Positions 11,509-20,813 of a stretch of 64,000 bases of DNA are shown here, in pieces. Origin of the DNA: Wagnerdoeblera intermedia (GTDB lineage Bacteria; Pseudomonadota; Alphaproteobacteria; Rhodobacterales; Rhodobacteraceae); NCBI RefSeq assembly GCF_042647465.1, contig NZ_JBHRVN010000004.1; one strand, given 5' to 3'. A program made the position numbers and the translations under genes. Position 1 is the first letter of the stretch; the number at the start of each line of letters is the position of its first letter. The notes under the pieces were generated by a model. That model was not told the DNA's origin. It ran no database searches and saw only the letters and a list, made by a program, of their open reading frames with translations.

Positions 11509-12456
11509 ATGATCTCTCTCAGCGCGGTTTCGCGGCACTTTGGAACGGGCGCCTCACGCGTGGCCGCTGTCGACCAGGTCGATCTTGAGATCCCTGGCGG
11601 AGAGATTTTTGGCGTCATTGGATATAGTGGCGCGGGCAAGAGCACTCTGATCCGTCTGCTAAACGGGCTGGAACGTCCGACGGCCGGGCGTGTGGTGGTG
11701 AACGGCACTGACATCGGCGCGGCCTCAGAGCGCGCCCTGCGCCAGGTTCGCCCGAAGATCGGGATGATTTTCCAGCATTTCAATCTGCTGTGGTCGCGCA
11801 GTGTGCGCGGCAATATCGCTTTGCCGATGGAAATCGCGGGCCTGCCGAAAGAGGAGATCCGCCGCCGCACCGAAGAACTGATCGGGCTGGTCGGCCTGGA
11901 CGGCCGGGGTGATCACTGGCCGTCGCAATTGTCCGGCGGTCAAAAGCAGCGCGTTGGCATTGCGCGTGCTCTGGCCAATCAGCCCGACGTTCTGCTTTGC
12001 GATGAGGCCACTTCGGCCCTTGACCCTGAGACGACGGATCAGATCCTTGACCTGCTGGCCGGGATTAACCAGCGCCTCGGGCTGACCATCGTGCTCATTA
12101 CCCATGAGATGCATGTCGTGCGCCGTATCTGCACCTCGGTGGCTGTGATGGAGGCCGGGCGTGTGATTGAAACCGGCCCGGTGGCACAGATCTTTGCCGC
12201 CCCGCAGCAGGCGGTGACGCAACGCTTCCTCGGGCAGATCGCGAGCGCGGAGCCGAAGAGGCTGCGTATCGGCCTGCATCCCGACGCCGCGCAGCGCCTG
12301 CTTGAGATTGCCGCCACTCCCGAGCTTGGGATAAGCCTGAATAACCTCACCCGTGAGGGGGATGTTTTCCGTGGTGAACTTCTGATCCGGCCTGAGGCCC
12401 TTACCGATGGCATCGCGCAGCTTCGCGACGCCGGAATTGACGTCTGGGAAGGGTGA
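11509..12456 (+). CDS. metN: Methionine ABC transporter ATP-binding protein MetN
   Basis: This is the ATPase of the D/L-methionine importer. Walker A is GYSGAGKST at residues 38-46, the signature LSGGQKQR lies near residue 140, Walker B is VLLCDEATSALDPET and the H-loop is LITHEM. A C-terminal NIL domain (about residues 240-315, including GLHPDAAQRLLE and EGDVFRGELLI) is specific to MetN and senses methionine for trans-inhibition. The gene is followed by metI after six bases and then metQ, a complete operon. It is full length (315 residues) with a good ribosome site before the ATG. Confidence 0.93.
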   Translation: MISLSAVSRHFGTGASRVAAVDQVDLEIPGGEIFGVIGYSGAGKSTLIRLLNGLERPTAGRVVVNGTDIGAASERALRQVRPKIGMIFQHFNLLWSRSVRGNIALPMEIAGLPKEEIRRRTEELIGLVGLDGRGDHWPSQLSGGQKQRVGIARALANQPDVLLCDEATSALDPETTDQILDLLAGINQRLGLTIVLITHEMHVVRRICTSVAVMEAGRVIETGPVAQIFAAPQQAVTQRFLGQIASAEPKRLRIGLHPDAAQRLLEIAATPELGISLNNLTREGDVFRGELLIRPEALTDGIAQLRDAGIDVWEG

Positions 12457-12462
12457 CCGGAT

Positions 12463-13131
12463 ATGCTGACTTCTCTCTTTCCGCGGGTGCGCGGCGATCA
12501 GCTGTGGCAGGCCACCCTCGACACACTTTATATGACAGGGGTTTCGGGTCTGTTAACGGCCGCCCTCGGTCTCGCGCTCGGAGCCGTCCTTTTCCTGACC
12601 TCACCCGGCCAGCCGCTGGCCAACCGGGTGATCTACCGGGCGGTGTCTCTGGTGGTTAATATCGGGCGGGCCATTCCCTTTATCATCCTGCTTGTGCTGC
12701 TGATCCCCTTCACCAAGGCGGTCATCGGCACCATTCTGGGCGTCAACGCCGCCCTGCCCGCACTGATTTTTGGCACCGCGCCCTTCTATGCCCGCCTCGT
12801 TGAGATCGCCTTTCGCGAAGTCAGCCGTGGCGTCATTGAGGCGACCCGCGCCATGGGCGGCGGTATGGGCACGATTTTGTTCCGTGTTCTGATCCCCGAA
12901 GCCGCACCCGCGCTGGTGTCGGGCATGACGGTGACTCTGATCGCGCTGGTATCTTATACCGCGATGGCAGGGGCGATCGGCGCCGGCGGCCTTGGCCACC
13001 TGGCTTATCTCGAAGGGTTTCAGCGAAACAATCGTCAGGTCATTTTCGTCGCCACGGCGGTGATCCTGGTGCTGGTGTTCGCCATTCAATTCGCAGGGGA
13101 CCGCCTGACGCGGCACCTCGATAAACGCTGA
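12463..13131 (+). CDS. metI: Methionine ABC transporter permease MetI
   Basis: This 222-residue inner-membrane permease has five predicted transmembrane helices, including LYMTGVSGLLTAALGLALG, SLVVNIGRAIPFIILLVLL and VSGMTVTLIALVSYTAMAG. The EAA loop EATRAMGGGMGTILFRVLIP contacts MetN. It starts six bases after metN and ends 14 bases before metQ, so the three are one transcript. Length and motifs match the MetI family with no defects. Confidence 0.93.
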   Translation: MLTSLFPRVRGDQLWQATLDTLYMTGVSGLLTAALGLALGAVLFLTSPGQPLANRVIYRAVSLVVNIGRAIPFIILLVLLIPFTKAVIGTILGVNAALPALIFGTAPFYARLVEIAFREVSRGVIEATRAMGGGMGTILFRVLIPEAAPALVSGMTVTLIALVSYTAMAGAIGAGGLGHLAYLEGFQRNNRQVIFVATAVILVLVFAIQFAGDRLTRHLDKR

Positions 13132-13145
13132 AGAAAGGGTTTAGC

Positions 13146-13958
13146 ATGTTTAAAAAGGCTCTGGCCGCCGTTGGCCTTCTCGCTCTCTCAACCTCGATGG
13201 GTATGGCTGAGACCACACTGAAGGTCGGCGCCTCCCCCGTGCCGCATGCTGAAATCCTGGAATTTGCAAAGCCGCTGCTGAAAGAAAAGGGCATCGAGCT
13301 CGAGGTGATCGTATTCCAGGATTACATCCTGCCGAACACCACGCTGGCCGGAAAAGAGATTGATGCCAACTACTTCCAGCACGTCCCCTATCTGAACCAG
13401 GTCCTGGCTGAGAACGCTGGCAACCCCGACTTCAACCTGGTCAATGCCGGTGGCATCCATGTCGAGCCGATCGGCATTTACTCGAAGCGCTGGAAATCGC
13501 TCTCTGAACTTCCGCAGGATGGCAAAGTCATCATGCGCGATTCCGTCGCCGAAGAAGGTCGCATCCTGTCGATCTTCGCCCGCGAAGGCGTGGTGAAACT
13601 GAAAGAGGGCATCGAGCCGGTGGCGATCCGCATCACCGACATCGTTGAAAACCCCAAAAACCTCACCTTCCTTCCGAACATCGAAGCCTCGCTGCTGCCG
13701 CAGGTCTATGCCAATGATGAGGGCGATGCCGTCACCATCAATGCCAACTACGCACTCGGCGCGGGCCTCGATCCGGTGAAAGATCCGGTCGCGCTGGAAT
13801 CGGCTCAGAACAACCCATACGCCAATATCATCACCGTCCGCGCCGGAGACGAAGAGCGCGCTGAGATCAAAACTCTGGTGGAGGTCCTGCAATCTGAGCC
13901 GGTCCGCGCCTGGATTAATGAAACCTACAAAGGCGCTGTGATCCCGGCCGAGAAATAA
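13146..13958 (+). CDS. metQ: Methionine-binding protein MetQ (NlpA family)
   Basis: This 270-residue periplasmic binding protein has an N-terminal export signal (about residues 1-22, ending SMGMA) and then the NlpA/Lipoprotein_9 domain beginning ETTLKVGASPVPHAEIL. The family motifs FQDYILPNTTLAGKEIDANYFQH and NAGGIHVEPIGIYS are present. No lipobox Cys is evident, so it is probably soluble rather than a lipoprotein. It is the last gene of metNIQ and is followed by a strong terminator. Confidence 0.93.
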   Translation: MFKKALAAVGLLALSTSMGMAETTLKVGASPVPHAEILEFAKPLLKEKGIELEVIVFQDYILPNTTLAGKEIDANYFQHVPYLNQVLAENAGNPDFNLVNAGGIHVEPIGIYSKRWKSLSELPQDGKVIMRDSVAEEGRILSIFAREGVVKLKEGIEPVAIRITDIVENPKNLTFLPNIEASLLPQVYANDEGDAVTINANYALGAGLDPVKDPVALESAQNNPYANIITVRAGDEERAEIKTLVEVLQSEPVRAWINETYKGAVIPAEK

Positions 13959-13979
13959 GCCTGGCTCCTGTGTTAAAGG

Positions 13980-14006
13980 ACGGCCCCCCGGGGGCCGTTT
14001 CTATTT
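13980..14006 (+). terminator. Terminator after metQ
   Basis: Arms ACGGCCCC and GGGGCCGT (13980-13998) with a 3-base loop are followed by TTCTATTT. It ends the metNIQ transcript. Confidence 0.8.
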
Positions 14007-14186
14007 GACCCAAAGCTTTCGGCAGAGACACCTTCTGCTGAGCCTGTAAACACTCGAAGAAATGGCAGGACCAGTGCCCTGAAAGGTACGGCTCCTCTGA
14101 CGACGCCCTTAAAGAGGGGCTGGCCATCCGGAGTGAACCGCACCGGGTTTGCCGGAGGCTCCAACTCCTGAGTAAGGTGGAGCATC

Positions 14187-14509
14187 ATGAGCAAAACAAC
14201 AAACAAGTTTTCCCCTGAAGTGCGCGCACGAGCTGTGCGGATGGTTCTCGACAACGAAGGCCAGCATAGCTCGCGTTGGCAGTCGGTGATGTCGATCGCG
14301 GCGAAGATTGGCTGTGCGCCCCAGACGCTGAACGACTGGATCAGGAAGGCCGAGGTCGACGGGGGCAAGCGGCCGGGCGTTTCCAGTGAGATGTCGGATC
14401 GCATGAAGGCCCTGGAGCGCGAGAACCGCGAACTGCGGCAGGCGAATGAGACCTGCGCAAGGCGTCAGCATATTTTGCGATGGCGGAGCTCGACCGCCGA
14501 TCGAAGTAA
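14187..14509 (+). pseudogene. IS3 orfA with a one-base deletion
   Basis: It encodes MSKTTNKFSPEVRARAVRMV, then an HTH segment (SIAAKIGCAPQTLNDWIRKAE) and a heptad region ending RENRELRQANE. The family continues with ILRKASAYFAMAELDRR. Here a base is missing near 14451, so the natural frame changes; the matching continuation ASAYFAMAELDRRSK ends at TAA 14507-14509, while the uncorrected frame ends at 14525. The protein would lack its dimerisation end. Confidence 0.8.
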
Positions 14510-15413
14510 TGGTGGGTTTTATTGATGCCCATCGGGGCAGCCACGGGGTCGAGCCGATCTGCAGCCTTCTGCCGATTGCCCCATCCACCTTCACGCCCAT
14601 CTCGCAAGGCGATTCGATTCGACACGTCTGTCAGCTCGCGTGCGGCGGGACGAAGCGTTCCGCCCTGAGATCCGACGCGTCTTCGAAGAGAACTATCAGG
14701 TCTATGGGGTGCGCAAAATCTGGCGGCAACTGCGCCGTGAGAGGTTCGACGTCGCCCGCTGCACCGTAGGTCGGTTGATGAAGGTCATGGGTATTCAAGG
14801 CGTTATCAGGCGCAAGCCGCATCGGACGACGATTCAGGACAAGAAGCAGCCTTGCCCACTGGACAAGGTTAACCGCCAGTTCCGGGTTCCCGCCCCGAAT
14901 ATGCTGTGGGTCAGCGACTTCACTTATGTCGCGACCTGGAGGGGCTTCGCTTACGTTGCTTTCGTCATCGATGCCTATGCTCGCAAGATCGTCGGCTGGC
15001 GTGTCAGCACAACGGCTCATGCCGGGTTCGTTCTCGATGCCCTGGAGCAAGCCGTCCATGACAGGCGTCCGGCAAAAAGTATGGGACTGATCCACCACAG
15101 CGACCGAGGATCGCAATATCTGTCCATTCGCTACAGTGAACGGCTGGCAGAGGAGGGTATAGAACCCTCGGTGGGCAGCGTCGGTGACAGCTACGACAAC
15201 GCCCTGGCAGAGACGATCAACGGTCTGTTCAAGGCAGAGGTCATTCACAGGCGCGGGCCATGGCGGTACTTCGAAGCCGTGGAGTATGCTACTTTGGAAT
15301 GGGTCGACTGGTTCAACAACCGCCGCCTGCTTGAGCCAATCGGGAACATCCCGCCAGCCGAGGCAGAGGCGAACTTCTATGCAGCTCTGGAAACTGAAAC
15401 CATGGCCGCATAA
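14509..15413 (+). pseudogene. IS3 orfB (DDE transposase) with a one-base deletion
   Basis: The reading MVGFIDAHRGSHGVEPICSLLPIAPSTF (from the TAATG at 14507) breaks near 14591, where a base is missing relative to the expected STFYAHLARR. The main frame resumes with RRDEAFRPEIRRVFEENYQVYG. The rve core is complete after that: WVSDFTYVATWRGFAYVAFV, LIHHSDRGSQYLSIRYSE and DNALAETINGLFKAEVI hold the DDE residues. From 14640 to 15413 it is an uninterrupted 257-residue frame. Confidence 0.8.
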
Positions 15414-15928
15414 CTAACCGTAATCAGCCTCCGGCAAACCCGGTGCGGTTCACCTTGTTGGTCTGACAAAGTCCCGTAAGACATGGAGCTTCGGGCTTTG
15501 CTTCCTGCACCTGAGAAACGTCCAGGGGCATCCATGGAACCATAAACGCGTTCGCCGGATCTATTGCGAACTGGAACTAAACCTGCGGATCAAGCCTCGC
15601 CGACGCATCAAGCGTGATAGGCCCGAAGAACTGACAGTGCCAGATGCATCAAATGTGGCTTGGTCTATGGACTTCATGGCCGATCGGCTCGCTGATGGGC
15701 GTCAATTTCGGCTGCTGAATGTCCTGGACGACTTCAAACGCGAGGGGTTGGGCATTGAGGTTGACTTCTCGCTGCCTGCCGAGCGGGTGGTCCGTGCGCT
15801 CAATCAGATCATTGAATGGCGGGGCAAACCTCGGTCAATACGTGTCGATAACGGGCCGGAATACATCAGCTCGACTCTGATGATTTGGGCCGAAAAACAA
15901 GGAATTGCACTGAACCATATCCAGCCCG

Positions 15929-17325
15929 GAGCTATGCGGGATTTTGGGTGATACGGCCTGATCAAGCGGCGCGATTTTCGGCGACGCTGGTGGCTACGCC
16001 GTCGGTGAATGTGACGCCTTCGATGAGCAAAGGCAACTGGTTCGCGCCCTTCAGGCGGCGCCATGTCTTGGCGGCAGCCTGAACGAGCTTGAAGACCATG
16101 AGCTTCGCCGTCTTCTGCGACAGCGCACCCTTGGTTCGGACAGTCCTGTGCCGGACGGTGGCGAAGACACTCTCGATCGGGTTTCCCGTGCGCAGGTGAT
16201 CCCAGTGATCGGCCGGGAAGTCGTAGAAGGCGAGCAACGCCACGCTGTCCTTGGTCAGGCAGGTCACTGCCTTTTCGTATTTGGCGCCGTATTTCTCGGC
16301 GAAGACATTCATCGCAGTTTGCGCCACGGCGCGGGTTTCAGCCTGCCAGATCTCGCGCAGGTCGGCCTTCACCGCCGGCTGCATGGATTTCGGGAATTTG
16401 TTGAGCACGTTGGCGATTTTGTGGACCCAACATCTTTGATGGCGTGTGCCAGGGAAGACCTCGTCGAGCGCCTTCCAGAACCCCATTGCTCCGTCACCCA
16501 CGGCAATCTCAGGCGGAACCGCGAGGCCGCGCGCCTTGATGTCGATCAGCAGTTCACGCCAGCTCTGCGCGCTCTCGCGCAAGCCGACCTGGAAGCCGAC
16601 GAGTTCCTTCTTCCCCTCGGGCGTGGCCCCAAGAATGACCAGCATGCACTCGGCCTGCGGCTCCATCCGCGCCTGCAGGTAGACACCGTCCGCCCAGATG
16701 TAGACATACCGCCGGGCCGAGAGATCGCGGCGCTGCCAACGGTCGTATTCCTGCTGCCACTCCCCGGTCAGGCGCGAGACCACATCCGGCGACAGGTTGG
16801 GCGCGTCCTTCCCCAGGATGGCGGCCAGCGCCTCCTGGAAATTTCCCATCGAGATGCCACGCAGGTAGAGGACCGGCAGGAGAGCATCGAGGCTTCTTGA
16901 GCGCCGCGCCCATTTCGGCAGGATCGCAGAGCTGAAGCGGATCTTCTTCTCGGCCGGCACATCGGGGGCACGGTCGCGCACCTTCGGGCGCTGCACGTCG
17001 AGCGCCCCGATCCCGGTCAGGATGCTACGCTCCGGACCGTAGCCGTGTCGGACAACCCGCTGGCGACCATCCGGCAGGGTCTCTTCGGCATACTGCGCGA
17101 CGAAGGCGTCGGCCTCGGCCCGCAGCGCGGCAGCCAGCATTCGGCGCGCCCCGTCGCGCGCGATCTCGGTCAGAGGATCATCCACAGATTCCGGCTGACG
17201 AAAGGCGATGATGTCTGTAGTCTTCTTCATGGCGTATCGTTCCTTTGGGAAGTTCTGGCAGGCTTCGACACCCGCCACGATACGCCGCCCTTTCAGACCC
17301 CGTCACCCATTTCCAAGCATAGCTC
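15929..17325 (-). mobile_element. IS256-family element, intact, with 9-bp target duplication
   Basis: The element is 1397 bp. Its ends are imperfect inverted repeats beginning GAGCTATGC (left …GGGATTTTGGGTGA, right …TTGGAAATGGGTGA). It is flanked by the direct repeat TCCAGCCCG (15920-15928 and 17326-17334), the 8-9 bp duplication expected of IS256. It carries one intact transposase gene and looks recently inserted. Confidence 0.93.
15962..17230 (-). CDS. IS256-family mutator-type transposase
   Basis: It encodes a 422-residue transposase when started at ATG 17230, preceded by AAAGGA; an upstream ATG at 17278 would add 16 residues. Mutator-family blocks include VRHGYGPERSILTGIGALDVQRP, ISMGNFQEALAAILG and SARRYVYIWADGVYLQARME (first Asp). 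ELLIDIKARGLAVPPEIAVGDGA (second Asp) and RHQRCWVHKIANVLNKFPKS follow. TGNPIESVFATVRHRT contains the catalytic Glu. It has no internal stop and intact element ends, so it is probably active. Confidence 0.93.
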   Translation of the reverse strand: MKKTTDIIAFRQPESVDDPLTEIARDGARRMLAAALRAEADAFVAQYAEETLPDGRQRVVRHGYGPERSILTGIGALDVQRPKVRDRAPDVPAEKKIRFSSAILPKWARRSRSLDALLPVLYLRGISMGNFQEALAAILGKDAPNLSPDVVSRLTGEWQQEYDRWQRRDLSARRYVYIWADGVYLQARMEPQAECMLVILGATPEGKKELVGFQVGLRESAQSWRELLIDIKARGLAVPPEIAVGDGAMGFWKALDEVFPGTRHQRCWVHKIANVLNKFPKSMQPAVKADLREIWQAETRAVAQTAMNVFAEKYGAKYEKAVTCLTKDSVALLAFYDFPADHWDHLRTGNPIESVFATVRHRTVRTKGALSQKTAKLMVFKLVQAAAKTWRRLKGANQLPLLIEGVTFTDGVATSVAENRAA

Positions 17326-17578
17326 TCCAGCCCGGCAAGCCTCAGCAGAACGCCTATGTTGAGAGATATAACCGCACCGTGCGACACGAGTGGTTGGACC
17401 TATATATCTTTGACAGCATCCAGGAGGTGCAGGACATCGCCACCAACTGGCTCTGGACATACAATCACGACCGTCCCAACATGGGTATTGGCGGCATGAC
17501 GCCAGCCCAAAAGCTAAAAACTGGCTGCCTGAATTCTACGCCAGAGCCCCGTTAAAAAGGGGATGATTACCCCTCTGC

Positions 17579-18394
17579 TCAGCGCCTGCTCTTAGAAAGC
17601 AGCGCGAGCGCAGCGCTTCCGCGGGTGGCGGCAGAGGGCGAGCCCGCGCCGACATTCTCCCTATCCGTCTGCAGCAGGTATCGGCGAATGAGTTTTTCAG
17701 TCTTTTCCGGATTGGTAAACTGCGCCGGTGAAGGATCACCTAGCAGCGCTTCGGATTTTTCTGAAAGAATGGCAACCTGCCGGTCAAGATTGAGCGCTCC
17801 GAAAGCCACCGGCAGATTAAATGCTTTCCGAAACAGCTCGCGCAACGCAGGCTGTCCGATGATGGAGAACCACTTCGTATTTTCGCTGGTGGTCTTTTTC
17901 TCTGCGATCTTTGGCAGTTCCCGCTGAGCATTCAACGCCACCCGTAACGGCTCGTTCACCTGACCGAGCGTGACCTCCATGGATCTCTCTCTCCAAGCGG
18001 AAAGGATTTTGTCAGGAAAGTCAGACAGAACCGTAGACGGCACGCTGAAGTCGCCGTAACCGAAGGCAGCCGCAAGCTCGCGGTAGCGCGGGTCGGAAAG
18101 GCGCAGCGCGAGAGCACCCTCTTTGAGGGTGCCCCCCTCAAGGACCTTACGGATAAAAAATCGGCTGTTGAGATCCTCGCTTAAGCCAAATGCACCAAGC
18201 GCTACATCCAGCAACCGCCGGTCAGACACCAGCGCCTCTGCAGTAACTGCTTTTGAGATATTCTCGCGGAAATAATCGGCTTTGCGAAGCTGCGCGGCAG
18301 AATTGTCGAAAGCCTTCTGGTGCATTGCCCCCTGTCGTTGCCAGGAAAGCCAGCCGATATAGGCGCCCGATGGAAGTGCAGGCAGATAGCTCAT
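17579..18394 (-). CDS. DUF1217 flagellar-cluster protein
   Basis: This 271-residue protein begins MSYLPALPSGAYIGWLSWQRQ and contains YFRENISKAVTAEALVSDRRLLDVALGAFGL and NSRFFIRKVLEGGTLKEGALALRLSD, the core of DUF1217. The family is found in flagellar loci of Rhodobacterales and has no firm biochemical role. Its start overlaps the flbT stop by four bases, so it is translationally coupled to flaF-flbT. The C-terminus ends in a low-complexity Ser/Ala tail beside the IS3 remnant but looks natural. Confidence 0.75.
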   Translation of the reverse strand: MSYLPALPSGAYIGWLSWQRQGAMHQKAFDNSAAQLRKADYFRENISKAVTAEALVSDRRLLDVALGAFGLSEDLNSRFFIRKVLEGGTLKEGALALRLSDPRYRELAAAFGYGDFSVPSTVLSDFPDKILSAWRERSMEVTLGQVNEPLRVALNAQRELPKIAEKKTTSENTKWFSIIGQPALRELFRKAFNLPVAFGALNLDRQVAILSEKSEALLGDPSPAQFTNPEKTEKLIRRYLLQTDRENVGAGSPSAATRGSAALALLSKSRR

Positions 18395-18795
18395 TGCCGC
18401 GCAGCCGCCAGCAGGCGACGCTCCCTCGGCAACAGGGCACGCAAGGCTTTCAGCGCCTGATAAGGTGCCTCTTCCAGAACGGCCTGAGACGCAGCGGCGA
18501 GCAGCAGGCGACTGTCTGCATCAGTCATGATCTGACTGATCTCCTCAATCCCCCGGAGGAGCTGAAGTCTGGCACCGTCCTCACGCATATCTCCAGAGAG
18601 CAGAAGCTGCGCCATATAGCAAAGCCTGCGCACCGGCGTGGTGACATCGTCGGGATGAATGGCATCGCGCATCCGCAAAACATTTGCACCTGGCGTGAGG
18701 ATAGAGAAACGGATGCGTCGCTCGGAGTTTTCGATGACAGCACCGTTTATAAGGACCCGCTCGTGGGGGCCAAGCTTCAACACGAGACCACTCAT
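18391..18795 (-). CDS. flbT: Flagellin translation regulator FlbT
   Basis: FlbT binds the 5' leader of flagellin mRNA and restrains its translation. This 134-residue copy starts MSGLVLKLGPHERVLINGAVI (ATG at 18795, overlapping the flaF stop as ATGA; an ATG two codons upstream is possible). Family motifs include LRMRDAIHPDDVTTPVRRLCYMAQL. It lies between flaF and the DUF1217 gene in one minus-strand operon downstream of fliC, the standard arrangement. Confidence 0.9.
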   Translation of the reverse strand: MSGLVLKLGPHERVLINGAVIENSERRIRFSILTPGANVLRMRDAIHPDDVTTPVRRLCYMAQLLLSGDMREDGARLQLLRGIEEISQIMTDADSRLLLAAASQAVLEEAPYQALKALRALLPRERRLLAAARQ

Positions 18796-19172
18796 CCGCA
18801 ACCTCCGGGCTCACCGCGCAAGCCGCGCATGACTGAGGTATTAATGTCGATCAGAACATCGACCCCGGCATCGCCCGACAGCACACGGCGACTGTGATGC
18901 TGGGTAAACTCGTAAAGGTAGAAAAGGTTGGCACGCAGGGGCGCGGGCAGGCCGTTGCCCTGCTCCGCAACATCCGCCGCGAGGGTCGCCCACAGCGCGT
19001 TGTTATCCTGCAGCGCCCTCGCGAGGCTGGCGAAATTGCTGCTTCGATGCTCCCAGCCAAGACGAAGGCACTGGCTGGCGCGGGCCAGCAGGTCATATTC
19101 GAGCGAGCGGGGGCTGCGAGAAGGGGCGAGCGGCTGGCTGTAAGCTGTGCGGGCGAGATTTTGCATCGTCAT
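18792..19172 (-). CDS. flaF: Flagellar regulator FlaF
   Basis: FlaF works with FlbT to allow flagellin synthesis and secretion. The 126-residue protein begins with MQNLARTAYSQ (an ATG two codons downstream of the annotated start fits the family better) and has the all-helical FlaF pattern, RSLEYDLLARASQCL and NNALWATLAADVA. It follows fliC by 68 bases and overlaps flbT by four bases. Confidence 0.88.
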   Translation of the reverse strand: MTMQNLARTAYSQPLAPSRSPRSLEYDLLARASQCLRLGWEHRSSNFASLARALQDNNALWATLAADVAEQGNGLPAPLRANLFYLYEFTQHHSRRVLSGDAGVDVLIDINTSVMRGLRGEPGGCG

Positions 19173-19240
19173 CTCAGGATCTCCGATCTAACAGGAGGGA
19201 AGTGTCAGAGCGCAGCATCCTGCCGCGCCCTGACCTGCTG

Positions 19241-20521
19241 TCAGCGGAAGAGTGCCAGGATGTTCTGCGGCGCCTGGTTGGCAATAGAGAGCGCCTGGAT
19301 CGAAAGCTGCTGCTGTACCTGCAGAGCCTGCAGACGAGCCGAAGCCTCTTCCATATCCGCATCGACCATGCTGCCGATGCCAGCTTTCAGAGAGTCAGTC
19401 AGTTTACTGACAAAAGAAGCCTGAATATCGATCCGTCCCTGAGCAGAACCGAATTTCGCAGCCGCGGCGATCGAAGTCTGCAACATGCCCTCAATGCCCA
19501 TCAGGGCTGATTTCGCGCCCCCCTTGGTCGAGACATCGAATTTATCGAGGGCAGCCAGACCACCACCGATAACGTTTCCCGCCGCTGTTGCACCGCTGCT
19601 AACCGAAATGGCAATGGTGTGGTCAGCATCTGACACCTTTGAGGTGAATGTCAGAGTGTTGGCGCTGGCGGAAACCGCAAGAACATCCGTGTCCAGTCCC
19701 GAAGCCGACATGAAGCCTGCGAGCGCGCCGGCAAGCCCGCGCATCACATCTGCCTGAGTGTCGCCATCGCGTGCAACATAGGCAATTTTGTTCTGATCAG
19801 CGACAGCGGTGCCGGTGGTATAACTCGCCGCCGTGTATTTTGCGCCTGTCGCAGGCGCAGCACCCGTTAAGCTGATTGCGAAGCCCATCCCGGCAGTGAT
19901 GACCGTGGCAGGCGCCATAGTGACTGTCACGCTCTGCGTGGCATTAAGAGTCACAGCAGAGCCGACGGCGGTAGAAACAGCTGCGGTGAGCGATGCCTGC
20001 GTCGTCGTCAGATCCTGGCGGCCAACCGTAATATTTGCCGCATTTACCGCCGTTGAGCTGCGATCGAGCGAAGAAAGAACATCGACGGTGTCCGCGCCGG
20101 CTTTATTGGTCTTATTGCTGAGCATGTTCAGACCATTGAACTGCGCAGCATCGGTAACGGATTTGATCTGGGCGGCCAGAGCTTTGATATCCGTCTGGAT
20201 CTTGGCACGGTCGACGTTGTCTTCCTGAGCCGCCACGATTTTCTGCTTCATATCGGTCAGCAAATTGGTGATCGTCTCAGCGCCGTCACGCGCAACAGCA
20301 ATAGTGCTGGAGCCAAGAGCAAGAGAAGCGGAAATGGCGGAGAAGCCTTTCACATCCGCTTCCATCACCTTCGAAATCGCCCAGACAGCCGAGTTGTCAC
20401 GGGCGGTCGCAACGCTTTTGCCCGTCGAAATCTCGTCCTGGGTTTTGCTCAGATTGGTGTTGATCCCTTTAAGGGTCTGAAGCGCGACCATGGCGCTGGT
20501 ATTGGTCAGAATGGAGGACAT
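19241..20521 (-). CDS. fliC: Flagellin FliC
   Basis: This 426-residue filament protein has conserved D0/D1 ends: N-terminal SSILTNTSAMVALQTLKGIN and LSKTQDEISTGKSVATARDN, and C-terminal FVSKLTDSLKAGIGSMVDAD with ASARLQALQVQQQLSIQALS and IANQAPQNILALFR. The middle (about residues 170-320) is a variable Ala/Thr/Ser-rich domain. The 292-bp upstream region to pqiA should hold its promoter and FlbT-binding leader, including a hairpin with arms GCCACGAAA/TTTCGTGGC-like sequence near 20560-20580. The gene is complete, although fliK and flgE elsewhere are broken. Confidence 0.95.
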   Translation of the reverse strand: MSSILTNTSAMVALQTLKGINTNLSKTQDEISTGKSVATARDNSAVWAISKVMEADVKGFSAISASLALGSSTIAVARDGAETITNLLTDMKQKIVAAQEDNVDRAKIQTDIKALAAQIKSVTDAAQFNGLNMLSNKTNKAGADTVDVLSSLDRSSTAVNAANITVGRQDLTTTQASLTAAVSTAVGSAVTLNATQSVTVTMAPATVITAGMGFAISLTGAAPATGAKYTAASYTTGTAVADQNKIAYVARDGDTQADVMRGLAGALAGFMSASGLDTDVLAVSASANTLTFTSKVSDADHTIAISVSSGATAAGNVIGGGLAALDKFDVSTKGGAKSALMGIEGMLQTSIAAAAKFGSAQGRIDIQASFVSKLTDSLKAGIGSMVDADMEEASARLQALQVQQQLSIQALSIANQAPQNILALFR

Positions 20522-20813
20522 AGTGTCATTCCTTCACTGTCCGGGGCTTTGCCCGGGAAAACGCCACATTTCGTGGCAAACAGCGCCTTCTGCGGCCTGC
20601 ATCCTTCGGGATGCGCCAGCCCACCCGGGCCGCAGGACCAGATTTAACGGCTCAGAGCTAACAAGCCGCTAACGGAGGCAGAGGCTCGAGGGCTTTCTTC
20701 CGGAGAATTTTCAGCGAATGCCCCTCTTCGGCCGTTCACTACCAATTTCATTGTTTGCGAAGGGCATTGCCGCTAAATCTCGGATCTGACTGCAAATCGG
20801 GATCTGAACCCTC

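Larger units (their letters stand above)
14133..15453 (+). mobile_element. IS3-family element with perfect 28-bp inverted repeats
   Basis: The ends are perfect inverted repeats of 28 bp (14133-14160 and 15426-15453), beginning GTGAACCGCACC. The element is 1321 bp and carries orfA and orfB of an IS3 transposase, each with a single-base deletion. No target duplication is visible. It abuts the truncated start of another IS3 orfB, so it probably landed in that older element or its edge. It could still be mobilised in trans because the ends are intact. Confidence 0.9.
15473..17555 (+). pseudogene. IS3-type (IS407-like) orfB, 5'-truncated and split by IS256
   Basis: The left part (15473-15928) encodes GLCFLHLRNVQGHPWNHKRV, NVAWSMDFMADRL, LLNVLDDFKREGLGIEVDFS and RVDNGPEYISS, the first two catalytic Asp regions. 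After the IS256 insertion it resumes at 17335 with PQQNAYVERYNRTVRHEWL, containing the catalytic Glu, and ends with TPAQKLKTGCLNSTPEPR at 17555. The start and orfA are missing, probably lost when the neighbouring IS3 (14133-15453) arrived. The two halves fit in frame once the IS256 and one 9-bp target copy are removed. Confidence 0.85.

Noticed and set aside
20600..20640. Sigma-54 promoter for fliC (TGGC…TGCA)
   Set aside because: The spacing between the GG and GC elements is too long for a -24/-12 promoter.
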